Part shown: positions 28,048-37,912 of the stretch, one piece after another
Layout: the number at the start of each line of letters is the position of its first letter
How positions within the stretch are numbered: the first letter of the stretch is position 1
NCBI RefSeq assembly: GCF_030547005.1
Contig: NZ_JAUOPN010000001.1
Span: 372,001-436,000, forward strand
Direction of reading: 5' to 3'
Source of the DNA: Maribacter sp. 1_MG-2023
Lineage (GTDB): Bacteria; Bacteroidota; Bacteroidia; Flavobacteriales; Flavobacteriaceae
DNA length: 64,000 nucleotides
Made by a program: the position numbers and the translations under genes
The notes under the pieces: model-generated
The model's input: only the letters and a program-made list of their open reading frames with translations
Databases searched by the model: none
What the model was told of the DNA's origin: nothing

Positions 28048-31000
28048 TTATAATTTAATATCTAAACCAATAATGATTTGTCGTGGAGTTGGCCATGAAC
28101 CACGATCAAGACCTCTGTCTATTTCGTTATTTACAAATACTTCTGCATCTAAGCCCGAATAATCACTAATAGTAAAAAGATTGGTGCCCATAACATAAAG
28201 GCGCATAGAAGAAATATCAAGATCATTTAATATTCTTTCTGGTACGTTAAAGCCAATTTGAGCATTTTGCAAACGTATGAATGATGCATCTTCAACAAGA
28301 TCAGAATGTGTATTCTGTTCAAAGCTCGTTTGCGAAGAGGCTTTTGGTAAGACAGCGTTTGCATTATCGTCTAAATAAGGGCTGCCCCAAGAACGATATA
28401 GTCTATCAGAACTCTTAGGCCCTTGAAAAAGACCATAGCGTGTAAATCGGTTATAATAATTGATGGCATCATTACCTTGACTAGTGTACAAGCTAGCTGT
28501 GAAATCAAAGTCTTTATACTCTAGTCTCAAATTTAGACCAGCGGTGAAGTCTGGATTTGGATTACCTATATAAGTTCTGTCATCGGCTGTTATTTCACCA
28601 TCACCATCTACATCACGAATTTTTAGGTTTCCAGGCTGATTGTAGTCACCATTAGGAGCGTGACCATCTGCCTCTGCTTGCGTCTGGAATATTCCATCCA
28701 CAACATATCCGAAGAATTCAGGAAATGATGTGCCAGTTTCGGCTCTTGTATAACGTTGTGCACGTTGTTGACTACCTACAATAAACTCGTCTTCATTATC
28801 AGAAAGTTTAGTAATTTCATTTTTGTATTTAGAGAATACAAGGCCTACGTTGTATTTAAAATCACCTTCTTCTTTTCCGCCACCACTATAGCTAAGTTCT
28901 AAGTCAATACCCTTATTTTCCATATCACCTATATTAACAGAAGGTGCGTTCGCTATACCTTCTACAGCAGGTATAGCGACAGGGAATAACATATCAGAAG
29001 TATTTTTACTCCAAAAATCTAAGCTCAAATTCATACGGTTGTACAGCGTAGCATCTATAGCAAAGTTGGTAGAAGTGGTCGTTTCCCATTTTGCATTAGG
29101 ATTACCCACAGCAGTAGATTGAAATCCTTGAACGATAGTACCATCTGCACCTCCAAGACCATAGAAAGAAGCCCCAAGACCAGAACCGAAAGTTGAAAAG
29201 CCGTTATAGTTACCAATTTGATCATTACCAGATTGACCCCAACCGGCTCTGAATTTTAAATAAGATAGAGCATTGCTCTCACTAAGAAAATTTTCCTTTG
29301 AAAGAATCCAACCACCTGATACTGCAGGGAAATTACCCCATCTGTTATTCGCACCAAATCTTGAAGACCCATCGCGCCTAACTGTTGCTTCAAGCATGTA
29401 TTTTTCATTATATGAATAATATGCTCTAGCGAAATAAGAATTTAATGCCCAAGCTGCAGCTTCTGCATCGTTTGTCTGGTTGTCAGAACCAGAACTCAAT
29501 ATAAAAAAGTCATCATCGGTTGAGATAAAACCTTCTCTACCTGCACTAATCTGATCATATTCAAAACGAGTAGCTTCAGTACCAAGTAAAAATTCAAAAT
29601 TATGAAGCTCATTAAATGTTTTGGAGTAGTTTATGGTATTTGTCCAGTTCCAAGTAAGGTTCTTTCCTCTGGTTTCACTTAAAGTACTACCAGTTGTTCC
29701 ATTTGTATTTTCAGGATCAGCAAAGCGTGGGTCATAATTATCATACCAACTTGTATTGTAACCAAAGAGCGTCTTAACGGTAACGTTCTTAAATGGAATT
29801 AACTCTACGTAGAAGTTACCTGTAGCATTAATAGTAGTTCTTGTATCTTTTCTTTCACGAAAGTTATTTCCCAATGGGTTTGGCCCATCGTTTAAACCTC
29901 CGCCAACTATGCCACCTGCAAAGTTGCCGGCTATATCGCGTACAGGTATTAAAGGACTTGTTTCTACTATAGCGTTAAAACCTACTGTGTTACCTTTAGA
30001 CTCTGTTAAGGTTACACCTAGTCTTTGACCAATTTTTAACCAATCTTTTATCTGCGAATCTGCATTGGCTCTAAAGGCATATCTATCAAAAGAATTGTAT
30101 CGTAATACACCGTCTTCTTTAAAATAATTACCGCTTATGGCGTATGTAGTATTTTCAGACCCTCCAGATACAGAAAGTGTAATATCTGTTATTGGTGCAG
30201 GTTGATATAGTTCTTTTAACCAATCAGTTCCATTTTGGTTAGTTAAGGTAATTGGATAATCTCGTTCTGCATATAAGGCAGCATTGGTAGATGGATCGCC
30301 AATTGATGCACCATTTGGAAACAAATAATCATTCACGGTCGTATTTTGAATATTATTTGGATCGAAATTAAAATGTGCATTACTAGGTATAATACCGTCA
30401 TTGGTTTGTTCTAACCAAATTTGTTGTCCTACAAGTAGAGGGTCTGTTACAAAATCATACTTTGAGCTCGCCGTACCAATACCTGTTCTAACGTTTAGTT
30501 CTAATTTGGCTGGTTGACCTTTTCTTCCTGTTTTGGTAGTAATCAAAACAACACCATTTGCTCCTCTAGCACCATATATTGCGGTAGATGAAGCATCTTT
30601 AAGAACTTGCATTGATTCTATTTGATTGGTAGGTGGTAGCTGTGCGCCGAAAACGCCATCAACAACATACAATGGTCCATTACCATTAATTGTACCCAAC
30701 CCACGAATTCTTACCTGTGCTTGTTGACCAGGTCTAGCAGAAGAAACAACAGTTACACCAGAAGCACTACCTTGTAAAGCACGGGTTGCATCACCAGCAG
30801 ATTGTTGTTCAATGTACGAAGTTTTTACAGTACTAACAGCTCCAGTAACATCACTTCGTTTTCGTGAGCCATAACCAATTACTACAACCTCATCAAGAGC
30901 TGCAGCATCTGGCATTAACTGTACCATAATAGTGGTTTGATTATTTACTGATACTTCTTGTTTGGAATAACCTGTATAGGATATAACTAAAATAGCAGTA

Positions 31001-31230
31001 TTTGATGTTTCTATAGAAAAGTTGCCATCAAAGTCTGCAACAACCCCATTAGTGGTTCCTTTAACCAAGATATTCGCCCCTATTAAAGGTTCGTTCATTT
31101 CATCGGTTACTGTTCCGCTCACGTTTATAGTTTGGGCAAATGTCAGTGAAGTGAAACATAGATAAAAGAATAGTGGTACAAACCACTTCTTGTTCTTTTT
31201 TATTTTTTTAATTACATAGTGTTTAGGCAT
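28048..31230 (-). CDS. susC: SusC/RagA-type TonB-dependent outer membrane transporter (second pair)
   Basis: A 1060-residue protein with a signal peptide ending LTFAQ (about residue 33), a carboxypeptidase-regulatory-like domain (GTVTDEMNEPLIGANILVKG), the hallmark LDEVVVIGYGSRKRSDVTGA, a plug, and a large barrel ending in IIGLDIKL. It imports oligosaccharides with the SusD encoded next to it. It is transcribed toward the HTCS gene and is divergent from the second VCBS lipoprotein, with a 364-base shared region. Confidence 0.95.
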   Translation of the reverse strand: MPKHYVIKKIKKNKKWFVPLFFYLCFTSLTFAQTINVSGTVTDEMNEPLIGANILVKGTTNGVVADFDGNFSIETSNTAILVISYTGYSKQEVSVNNQTTIMVQLMPDAAALDEVVVIGYGSRKRSDVTGAVSTVKTSYIEQQSAGDATRALQGSASGVTVVSSARPGQQAQVRIRGLGTINGNGPLYVVDGVFGAQLPPTNQIESMQVLKDASSTAIYGARGANGVVLITTKTGRKGQPAKLELNVRTGIGTASSKYDFVTDPLLVGQQIWLEQTNDGIIPSNAHFNFDPNNIQNTTVNDYLFPNGASIGDPSTNAALYAERDYPITLTNQNGTDWLKELYQPAPITDITLSVSGGSENTTYAISGNYFKEDGVLRYNSFDRYAFRANADSQIKDWLKIGQRLGVTLTESKGNTVGFNAIVETSPLIPVRDIAGNFAGGIVGGGLNDGPNPLGNNFRERKDTRTTINATGNFYVELIPFKNVTVKTLFGYNTSWYDNYDPRFADPENTNGTTGSTLSETRGKNLTWNWTNTINYSKTFNELHNFEFLLGTEATRFEYDQISAGREGFISTDDDFFILSSGSDNQTNDAEAAAWALNSYFARAYYSYNEKYMLEATVRRDGSSRFGANNRWGNFPAVSGGWILSKENFLSESNALSYLKFRAGWGQSGNDQIGNYNGFSTFGSGLGASFYGLGGADGTIVQGFQSTAVGNPNAKWETTTSTNFAIDATLYNRMNLSLDFWSKNTSDMLFPVAIPAVEGIANAPSVNIGDMENKGIDLELSYSGGGKEEGDFKYNVGLVFSKYKNEITKLSDNEDEFIVGSQQRAQRYTRAETGTSFPEFFGYVVDGIFQTQAEADGHAPNGDYNQPGNLKIRDVDGDGEITADDRTYIGNPNPDFTAGLNLRLEYKDFDFTASLYTSQGNDAINYYNRFTRYGLFQGPKSSDRLYRSWGSPYLDDNANAVLPKASSQTSFEQNTHSDLVEDASFIRLQNAQIGFNVPERILNDLDISSMRLYVMGTNLFTISDYSGLDAEVFVNNEIDRGLDRGSWPTPRQIIIGLDIKL

Positions 31231-31594
31231 CGTTTTATGAGTTTTTAAGTTAATTAAATATTCATTTCTCGTTAGTGGTTATTATGCTTATGCTAAAAGA
31301 AAAAAATAGATTTTTGAGTGGTGATTGATATTGCCACATTAACCACACTCCAAAAGAAATGTAATATTTGAAGTATTAATGGTAAATGATGTGCATTATT
31401 AAGGAATATCTAATCAACCCTGTTTAAATTCACTATTTCGTTAATTTTATGAGAGTAAGTTGCTTTATATTGTCACTCATTGAACCTGTTGAATGGTTGA
31501 TGGTACAGAACAACTAGTAAAAATTGTGTACGTATATATGATTGTATGTTGTTTTTAGACACGGTTATTTTTAATAACAAAACCATATAAAATA
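31231..31594. other. Divergent promoter region of susC and VCBS lipoprotein
   Basis: 364 AT-rich bases without a gene. It must contain promoters for susC (minus) and for the VCBS gene (plus), and probably the HTCS binding site. No perfect TAnnTTTG box or strong palindrome was recognised. Confidence 0.5.
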
Positions 31595-34500
31595 ATGAGT
31601 AAGAAAGAAGCTATTTATAAGGTGTTACTAATTTTTTTAGTACTAATAAGTTCATGTACTAAGAAAAAAAAATTGCCTGTTAGTGATACCGATAAACGAT
31701 TTACGTTGATTGATTATACATATTCAGGTATCGATTTTGAAAATAGCTTAGTAGAGACCCAAGAAGATAATCATCTGTTAAACGAAAAGTTTGTAAACGG
31801 TGCTGGTGTTGCTATTGCAGATATAAATAATGATGGTTTCCCCGATATTTTTTTTACAGGAAATCAAGTACATGATCAAATATTTTTAAACAAAGGAAAT
31901 CTTCAGTTTCAAGATATAACAGAAAGTAGCGGTATACATAATGTTAAAACATGGTCTACAGGAATAACATTTGCAGATGTTAATGCCGATGGATATCAAG
32001 ATATTTATATATGCAAAAGTGCAAAAGGTGATTTTGAAGAAAGTCCAAATCTTTTGTATTTGAATAATGGTGATTTGACATTTACCGAGGCTGCAAAGCA
32101 ATATAATGTAGCAGATCTCGGTTTTGCCGTTCAGGCCAATTTTTTTGATTTTGACAAAGATGGATATTTAGATATGTACTTGGTTAACCAGCCACCAAGT
32201 TATGGCAATAGAAAAGGAGGTGAAACTCCATTAAAAAATGCTAATCCGCTTTATAGCGATAAACTCTATAGAAATTTAGGAAATGAAAAGGGCTTTGTAG
32301 AAATATCAGCTTTTTCTGGTATTCAGAATTTGGCACATGGACTTTCGGCTGCAATTGGCGATATCAATAATGATTTATGGACAGATATCTATGTAACCAA
32401 TGATTATGACAAACCTGATTTTATGTATTTGAATACGGCCAATGGTAAGTTTAAAGATGTTCTAAAGCAAAGCTTCAAACACACCTCTAATTTTAGTATG
32501 GGTAGTGATATAGCCGATTACGACAATGATGGTAACCTAGATATTATGGTTGTTGACATGGTGGCCGAGGATCATAAGCGCATTAAAACCAATATGGGAG
32601 GTATGAATCCAGAAGATTTCTGGGCTATCGTTAAAAACGGGGGTCATTACCAATACATGTTCAATACGCTTCAGCGAAATAATGGTAATGGCACATTTAG
32701 CGATTTGGCACAATTGGGAGGGGTATCTAATACAGATTGGAGCTGGGGACCATTAATAGCAGATTTTGATAACGACGGTCTTAAAGACATTTTTGTAACC
32801 AATGGTATTAAAAGGAATATGCGCTATAGTGATGTCAATACCACTTACGAAATAATTTTAGACAGTTTAGAGCAGGTTGCACATGAAACCAATGAAAAAT
32901 TTCAAGATATAGTAGATATTTTAGCTTTGGCAAAAATGGCTCCTGAAGATAAGCTTACCAACTATATGTATAAGAACAATGGCGATCTCACCTTTATAAA
33001 TGCTATACAAGATTGGGGCTTTGATTTACCTTCATTGTCCAATGGAGCAGCTTATGCAGACTTGGATCTTGATGGTGATTTAGATATAGTAGTAAACAAT
33101 ATTAATGAGAAGGCATTTCTTTACCGAAACAATACTATTGAACGTAGTCAGGGTAATTACTTAAGAGTAGCCCTAAATGCAAATAAAAATAAATCGATTT
33201 ATGGTACAAGAGTTACTTTGTTTAAAGACGCTGAACTCTGGCAAATGATTGAAATTACGAACACTAGAGGCTATATGTCTAAAAGTGAAGATATAGCTCA
33301 TTTTGGTCTGGGAGAAGTAGAGTCCATAGAAAAAATAGAAATTAAATGGCCAGATGGTACTGTTGAAGAATTACGAGATGTAAATGCCAATCAACTTTTG
33401 GACTTGACTAAAGGAACCTCTGGGAAAGGTAGTTCAATACTGACTCTTAAAAAAAACCGCAAGCTTTTTACTAATAGTACCAAAGCCGCTAAATTGAGCT
33501 ATAAACATCAAGAGAATACTTATGATGATTTTAAAAGAGAAGTTTTATTACCTCATAAAATGTCAACTTTTGGACCTTCAATAGCTGTAGGAGATGTAAA
33601 TGCTGACGGGCTAGATGATTTTTATGTTGGTGGCGCGGCGGGTTTTTCCGGTGCGTTATTTTTGCAAGAAAGTTCAGGTTTTAAGGAGATTACAGATGGA
33701 GAATGGTCTATGGACAAGGCTTCTGAAGATATGGGAAGCACATTTTTCGATGTTGATAATGACGGTGATCAAGATCTTTTAGTAGTCAGTGGAGGTAATG
33801 AATTTATACCTGGTAGTAAAAATCTGCATGATAGATTATATATTAATGATGGCGCAGGGAATTTCAAAAAAACAAAGAACCGAATACCAAAAGATAGCAG
33901 TAGTGGTTCAGTTGTTGAAAAAGCCGATTTTGATAATGATGGCGACCTAGATATATTTATTGGAGGTAGACTTGTACCGGGCAACTATCCACAGCCAGCA
34001 AATAGTAGGTTATTAGAGAATAGAAACGGATTTTTGGTAGATGTAACTGATAAAGTAGCTCCCGATTTTAAATCTTTAGGGATGGTTACTTCGGCAACAT
34101 GGGTTGATATTAATAATGATAATAAGTTAGATATTGTTGTAGTAGGTGAGTGGATGCCGGTAACAACCTTTATTCAGAAAGAAGATGGTGCATTTTCTAT
34201 AAAAAATATTAAGGGTCTTGAAGATAGTGAGGGTTGGTATTACAAGGTTGTGCATAAGGACATGGATGGAGACGGAGATGAGGATCTTATTGTGGGCAAC
34301 CTTGGGCTAAACTATAAATACAAAGCAACTAAAGCAACCCCTTTTGAAGTATATAGTTATGATTTTGACAAAAATGGTTCTACTGATATCGTGCTTAGTT
34401 ATTATGAGCATGGTAAATTGTTTCCCATAAGGGGAAGATCATGTTCTATTCAACAAATGCCATCATTAGAAAAAAAATTCCCCACTTTTAAGTCGTTTGG

Positions 34501-34936
34501 CGAGGCTGATTTAACTACAATTTATGGAGCAGATCTTGAACGGTCACTTCATTTAAAGGCAAATACTTTTGCATCTTATTATCTAGAAAATATTGAAGGA
34601 AAATCGTTTAAAAAACACCTATTACCTCAATTGGCACAGGTTTCAAGTATAAACAATATTATAGCTGATGATTTTGATAACGATGGAAAACAAGATATTT
34701 TAATTTCAGGTAATCTATATGCCTCTGAAATAGAAACACCTAGAAATGATGCAGGTGTAGGATTGTTTTTAAAAGGAAATGGAAAAGGAAACTTCAATGC
34801 GATAACGGTATTGGAAAGTGGCTTTTTTGCTCCCCATGACGCAAAAGATATGAAGCGTATTAAGCATGGGAAAACCGAAGCTGTATTGGTAGCCAATAAC
34901 AATAATTTCATTCAGCTTATTTCTATTTTACCTTAA
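31595..34936 (+). CDS. VCBS/FG-GAP repeat and ASPIC/UnbV lipoprotein (CRTAC1-like), second copy
   Basis: A 1113-residue lipoprotein (lipobox LISSC, lipidated near residue 21). Fourteen DxDxDGxxD-like loops are visible, from DINNDGFPD to DFDNDGKQD, in the same order and spacing as in the paralogue at 13540..16875. The ASPIC/UnbV-like part is YGTRVTLFKDAELWQMIEI with FGLGEVESIEKIEIKW. The C-terminus shares SGFF and VANNN with the paralogue. It is divergent from the second susC. Calcium-stabilised propellers on the cell surface are likely; binding of glycan or a role with SusC/SusD is inference. Confidence 0.87.
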   Translation: MSKKEAIYKVLLIFLVLISSCTKKKKLPVSDTDKRFTLIDYTYSGIDFENSLVETQEDNHLLNEKFVNGAGVAIADINNDGFPDIFFTGNQVHDQIFLNKGNLQFQDITESSGIHNVKTWSTGITFADVNADGYQDIYICKSAKGDFEESPNLLYLNNGDLTFTEAAKQYNVADLGFAVQANFFDFDKDGYLDMYLVNQPPSYGNRKGGETPLKNANPLYSDKLYRNLGNEKGFVEISAFSGIQNLAHGLSAAIGDINNDLWTDIYVTNDYDKPDFMYLNTANGKFKDVLKQSFKHTSNFSMGSDIADYDNDGNLDIMVVDMVAEDHKRIKTNMGGMNPEDFWAIVKNGGHYQYMFNTLQRNNGNGTFSDLAQLGGVSNTDWSWGPLIADFDNDGLKDIFVTNGIKRNMRYSDVNTTYEIILDSLEQVAHETNEKFQDIVDILALAKMAPEDKLTNYMYKNNGDLTFINAIQDWGFDLPSLSNGAAYADLDLDGDLDIVVNNINEKAFLYRNNTIERSQGNYLRVALNANKNKSIYGTRVTLFKDAELWQMIEITNTRGYMSKSEDIAHFGLGEVESIEKIEIKWPDGTVEELRDVNANQLLDLTKGTSGKGSSILTLKKNRKLFTNSTKAAKLSYKHQENTYDDFKREVLLPHKMSTFGPSIAVGDVNADGLDDFYVGGAAGFSGALFLQESSGFKEITDGEWSMDKASEDMGSTFFDVDNDGDQDLLVVSGGNEFIPGSKNLHDRLYINDGAGNFKKTKNRIPKDSSSGSVVEKADFDNDGDLDIFIGGRLVPGNYPQPANSRLLENRNGFLVDVTDKVAPDFKSLGMVTSATWVDINNDNKLDIVVVGEWMPVTTFIQKEDGAFSIKNIKGLEDSEGWYYKVVHKDMDGDGDEDLIVGNLGLNYKYKATKATPFEVYSYDFDKNGSTDIVLSYYEHGKLFPIRGRSCSIQQMPSLEKKFPTFKSFGEADLTTIYGADLERSLHLKANTFASYYLENIEGKSFKKHLLPQLAQVSSINNIIADDFDNDGKQDILISGNLYASEIETPRNDAGVGLFLKGNGKGNFNAITVLESGFFAPHDAKDMKRIKHGKTEAVLVANNNNFIQLISILP

Positions 34937-35424
34937 ATACCGTAAGTGCTAAGACTATAATAAAAGCTTTAACAAACAAATAGTTTATTTGATTGTGAGA
35001 TTTGCCGAGTGCTTTCTTAATAGTGTTTTTAAGTTATTTGTTATAGTATTTGAATCAATATTACCTAATCTATTTAATGTTTAGAACTAGTTTTGAAGCA
35101 AGCGAAGATGATGTTCTAGAATGTTTGTTATTCATAATAACACATCTTAATTTATATGCAAGTTATGCTATAAACTTTAAGCTAAAACTATACTCAAGTT
35201 TACAGTTTTACAGAATATGAATAAGTTTTAGAGCGATAATTTGATGAGTGGTTCAAGGTTACGAAAAGTACTGAGCTAAATTTCAAAGATTATGATGAAA
35301 TTATTGAACCGATATCATAATAATTTATTGTCGTAATACAATTAGAACATTAAGGAGAATTGTCAATTCGAGTTAAGAAATTACAACAAGCAAACAGGTA
35401 ATAAGTATACTTAAACGAATAAAT
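34937..35424 (+). other. Intergenic region upstream of the sugar-acid operon
   Basis: 488 bases with no supported gene. A 47-codon open frame at 35077 has no recognisable features and was not called. The region should carry the promoter of the transporter-dehydratase-kinase operon. No strong hairpin or -7 box was recognised. Confidence 0.5.
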
Positions 35425-36726
35425 ATGAGTAAAATAGAGCTAAGCTCAAAAGAACGTGTTGGTAAAAAACGATATCAGATATTGACAATGATATTTGTTA
35501 CCGTAGTTATAAATTATCTAGACCGTACAAATATATCAATAGCAGCAGGAGCTATAAAAGAGGAATTGGGTATTACGGCTATTCAAATGGGGTATATTTT
35601 CTCAGCATTTGGGTGGACGTATTCTCTATTACAAATACCTGGGGGTATTGTTGCCGACAAGGTAAAGTCAAGAATACTATATCCACTTATTATGGTGTTA
35701 TGGTCTATTGCAACATTGGTTCAAGGTCTGGTAAATTCTTTTACTGCGCTTCTTGGGCTTAGAACAAGTATTGGTATGTTTGAGGCACCATCCTATCCTA
35801 TCAATAATTTAATAGTAACACGATGGTTTCCCGAAAACGAAAGAGCATCCGCTATTGCAACTTATACATCAGGGCAATTTTTAGGTATGGCTTTTTTATT
35901 ACCGGTGCTCACATTAATTCAAGATGCCTTGGGGTGGAGAGGGTTGTTTATCGTATCTGGGGTAATAGGTCTAATTTGGGCGGCAGTTTGGTACTTTTTC
36001 TACCGAGATCCGCAAAACCATAAAAAACTTGGTGATGCTGAATTAGCGCACATCAAAGATGGTGGTGGTTTGGTCGTTAGCAGAGATAAGACCGAAACTC
36101 AAAAGTTTGATTGGTCAGATTTAGCGAATGCTTTCAAATATCGTAAACTTTGGGGCTTATATATTGGGCAGTTTTGTTTGGGGTCGACGACTATTTTCTT
36201 TCTGACTTGGTTTCCCACTTATTTGGTTGAATTTAGAGGATTAGATTTTATTAAATCTGGGTTCTATGCATCAATTCCTTATTTGGCTGCATTTTTTGGT
36301 GTGCTTCTAGCTGGTTTCACTTCTGATTATTTAATAAAAAGAGGATATACACGCGAGGTGGCTAGAAAGGCGCCTATTATTACTGGAATGTTATTGTCCA
36401 TTGCAATTATTGGCGCAAATTATACAGAGAATACTACGTTTATAATTGTGTTTTTATCCATAGCTTTTTTTGGAAATGGACTAGCTAGTATTGCATGGAT
36501 TTTTGTGTCATTAATTGCACCGAAAAATAATATAGGTTTAATAGGAGGGACTTTTAATTTTATAGGCGGTTTGTCTGCTGTTATAGTTCCTATTGTAATA
36601 GGCTATCTAGTACAAGATGGTGATTTTAGCCCTGCTCTATTTTTCATAGGGGCATTGGCCTTATTGGGGTTAATTTCCTATACGTTTATTGTTGGCAAGG
36701 TAGAACGAATAATTCCTGAGAAATAA
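35425..36726 (+). CDS. MFS transporter, anion:cation symporter type (sugar-acid/galactonate-like)
   Basis: A 433-residue protein with about 12 membrane segments. The N-terminal signature NYLDRTNISIAAGAIKEELG and the following SYLLQIPGG-like segment (TYSLLQIPGGIVADKV) are typical of the ACS family that includes DgoT, ExuT and GudP. It probably imports a sugar acid by proton symport across the inner membrane. It is the first gene of an operon with the dehydratase (14-base gap) and kinase, which points to galactonate or anhydrogalactonate as substrate. The sequence alone does not define the substrate. Confidence 0.88.
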   Translation: MSKIELSSKERVGKKRYQILTMIFVTVVINYLDRTNISIAAGAIKEELGITAIQMGYIFSAFGWTYSLLQIPGGIVADKVKSRILYPLIMVLWSIATLVQGLVNSFTALLGLRTSIGMFEAPSYPINNLIVTRWFPENERASAIATYTSGQFLGMAFLLPVLTLIQDALGWRGLFIVSGVIGLIWAAVWYFFYRDPQNHKKLGDAELAHIKDGGGLVVSRDKTETQKFDWSDLANAFKYRKLWGLYIGQFCLGSTTIFFLTWFPTYLVEFRGLDFIKSGFYASIPYLAAFFGVLLAGFTSDYLIKRGYTREVARKAPIITGMLLSIAIIGANYTENTTFIIVFLSIAFFGNGLASIAWIFVSLIAPKNNIGLIGGTFNFIGGLSAVIVPIVIGYLVQDGDFSPALFFIGALALLGLISYTFIVGKVERIIPEK

Positions 36727-36740
36727 AATAACGCACACTT

Positions 36741-37904
36741 ATGAAAATAACCGATATCAAGTCGTATCCTATAAATATTGAAGGCGGAGGAGTACAATTG
36801 GTCGTAAAAGTAGAAACCGATAATGCCTTGTACGGCTTGGGATGTTCTGGTTTGTCAGGCAGAGAACTTGCCGTAGTTGGGGCAATTGAACATTTTAAAG
36901 GCTTTTTAATTGGCAAAGATCCTCGACAAATTGGTGCCCTTTGGCAAGAAATGTATAGAGGTCAATATTTTGAAGGTGGCAGGGTTTTGTTGGCTGCTAT
37001 TTCAGCAATAGATATTGCATTATATGATATTAAAGGGAAAGATTTAGGAGTTCCAGTATATGAACTCTTAGGAGGAAAGCAACGAGATTATGTAGAATGT
37101 TTTGCCTCGGTTAGGTTTACTACCAAAGAAGAACTTTTAGAGTATTCTAAAAAATGTGTAAAAGAAGGCTGGAAAGTATTAAGACTTGCACCAGCTGAAT
37201 TTGAATCTAAAGAAGATAAAAGTAGCTTTGAACCTAGAGAATCTATAGTAACACTTGCAAATTGGATTACCGAATTACGAAAAGAAGTTGGTCCTGAAAT
37301 TACCATTGGCGTAGATTACCATACACGACTGAACATTGCAGAGACTTATTCGTTCATGAAAAAAATGCCAGGCGGTACTATTGATTTTCTTGAAGAACCC
37401 ATTCGTGATCAAAACCCAGGGGCTTATCAAGAACTAAGGCGTATGATCGATGTGCCTTTTGCTATAGGAGAAGAGTTTTCAAGCAAATGGCAGTTTATGC
37501 CGTATTTAGAAAATAATATTGCACAATACGCGCGTATAGATGTTTGTAATGTTGGTGGATTGACAGAAGCGATGAAAGTAGCTTCAATGGCCGAAACGCA
37601 TTATGTAGACTTAATGCCGCACAATCCTTTAGGTCCAATTTGTACGGCTGCTTCTATTCATTTGGCAGCGGCATGTCCTAATTTTGGTTATTTAGAAGAA
37701 GTAAATACTCCCGCGCAATATATGGGTACAAATGCACCAGAGTTTTATCCAGTGCAGCATCAATTAGATGGCGCGAGATACCGCGTTCCCAATACTCCTG
37801 GTTTAGGTGTTGAGTTTAATGAAGACTTAGCAGTAAAACAAAAGTTTAAAATGACAGAAGTGCCAAGATTGTACAGAAATGATGGCTCTTTTACAAATTG
37901 GTAA
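36741..37904 (+). CDS. dgoD: Enolase-superfamily sugar-acid dehydratase, D-galactonate dehydratase-like
   Basis: A 387-residue mandelate-racemase-type enzyme. Likely metal ligands are Asp192, Glu218 and Glu244; His194 (VDYHTR) and His294 (MPHNPLGP) are the catalytic histidines as in galactonate dehydratase. The N-terminus MKIT and the ending of the type GLGVEFNE...NDGS also resemble DgoD. It would convert galactonate to 2-keto-3-deoxygalactonate. The basic residue usually found as Lys in the KxK segment appears as VLRLA here. An alternative in red-algal degraders is a 3,6-anhydrogalactonate cycloisomerase, which belongs to the same superfamily. Confidence 0.82.
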   Translation: MKITDIKSYPINIEGGGVQLVVKVETDNALYGLGCSGLSGRELAVVGAIEHFKGFLIGKDPRQIGALWQEMYRGQYFEGGRVLLAAISAIDIALYDIKGKDLGVPVYELLGGKQRDYVECFASVRFTTKEELLEYSKKCVKEGWKVLRLAPAEFESKEDKSSFEPRESIVTLANWITELRKEVGPEITIGVDYHTRLNIAETYSFMKKMPGGTIDFLEEPIRDQNPGAYQELRRMIDVPFAIGEEFSSKWQFMPYLENNIAQYARIDVCNVGGLTEAMKVASMAETHYVDLMPHNPLGPICTAASIHLAAACPNFGYLEEVNTPAQYMGTNAPEFYPVQHQLDGARYRVPNTPGLGVEFNEDLAVKQKFKMTEVPRLYRNDGSFTNW

Positions 37905-37912
37905 ATTAGAAT

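Noticed and set aside
35077-35220. 47-codon plus-strand open frame upstream of the MFS gene
   Set aside because: No domain, signal or codon pattern supports it, and it lies in an AT-rich promoter region where short open frames are expected.
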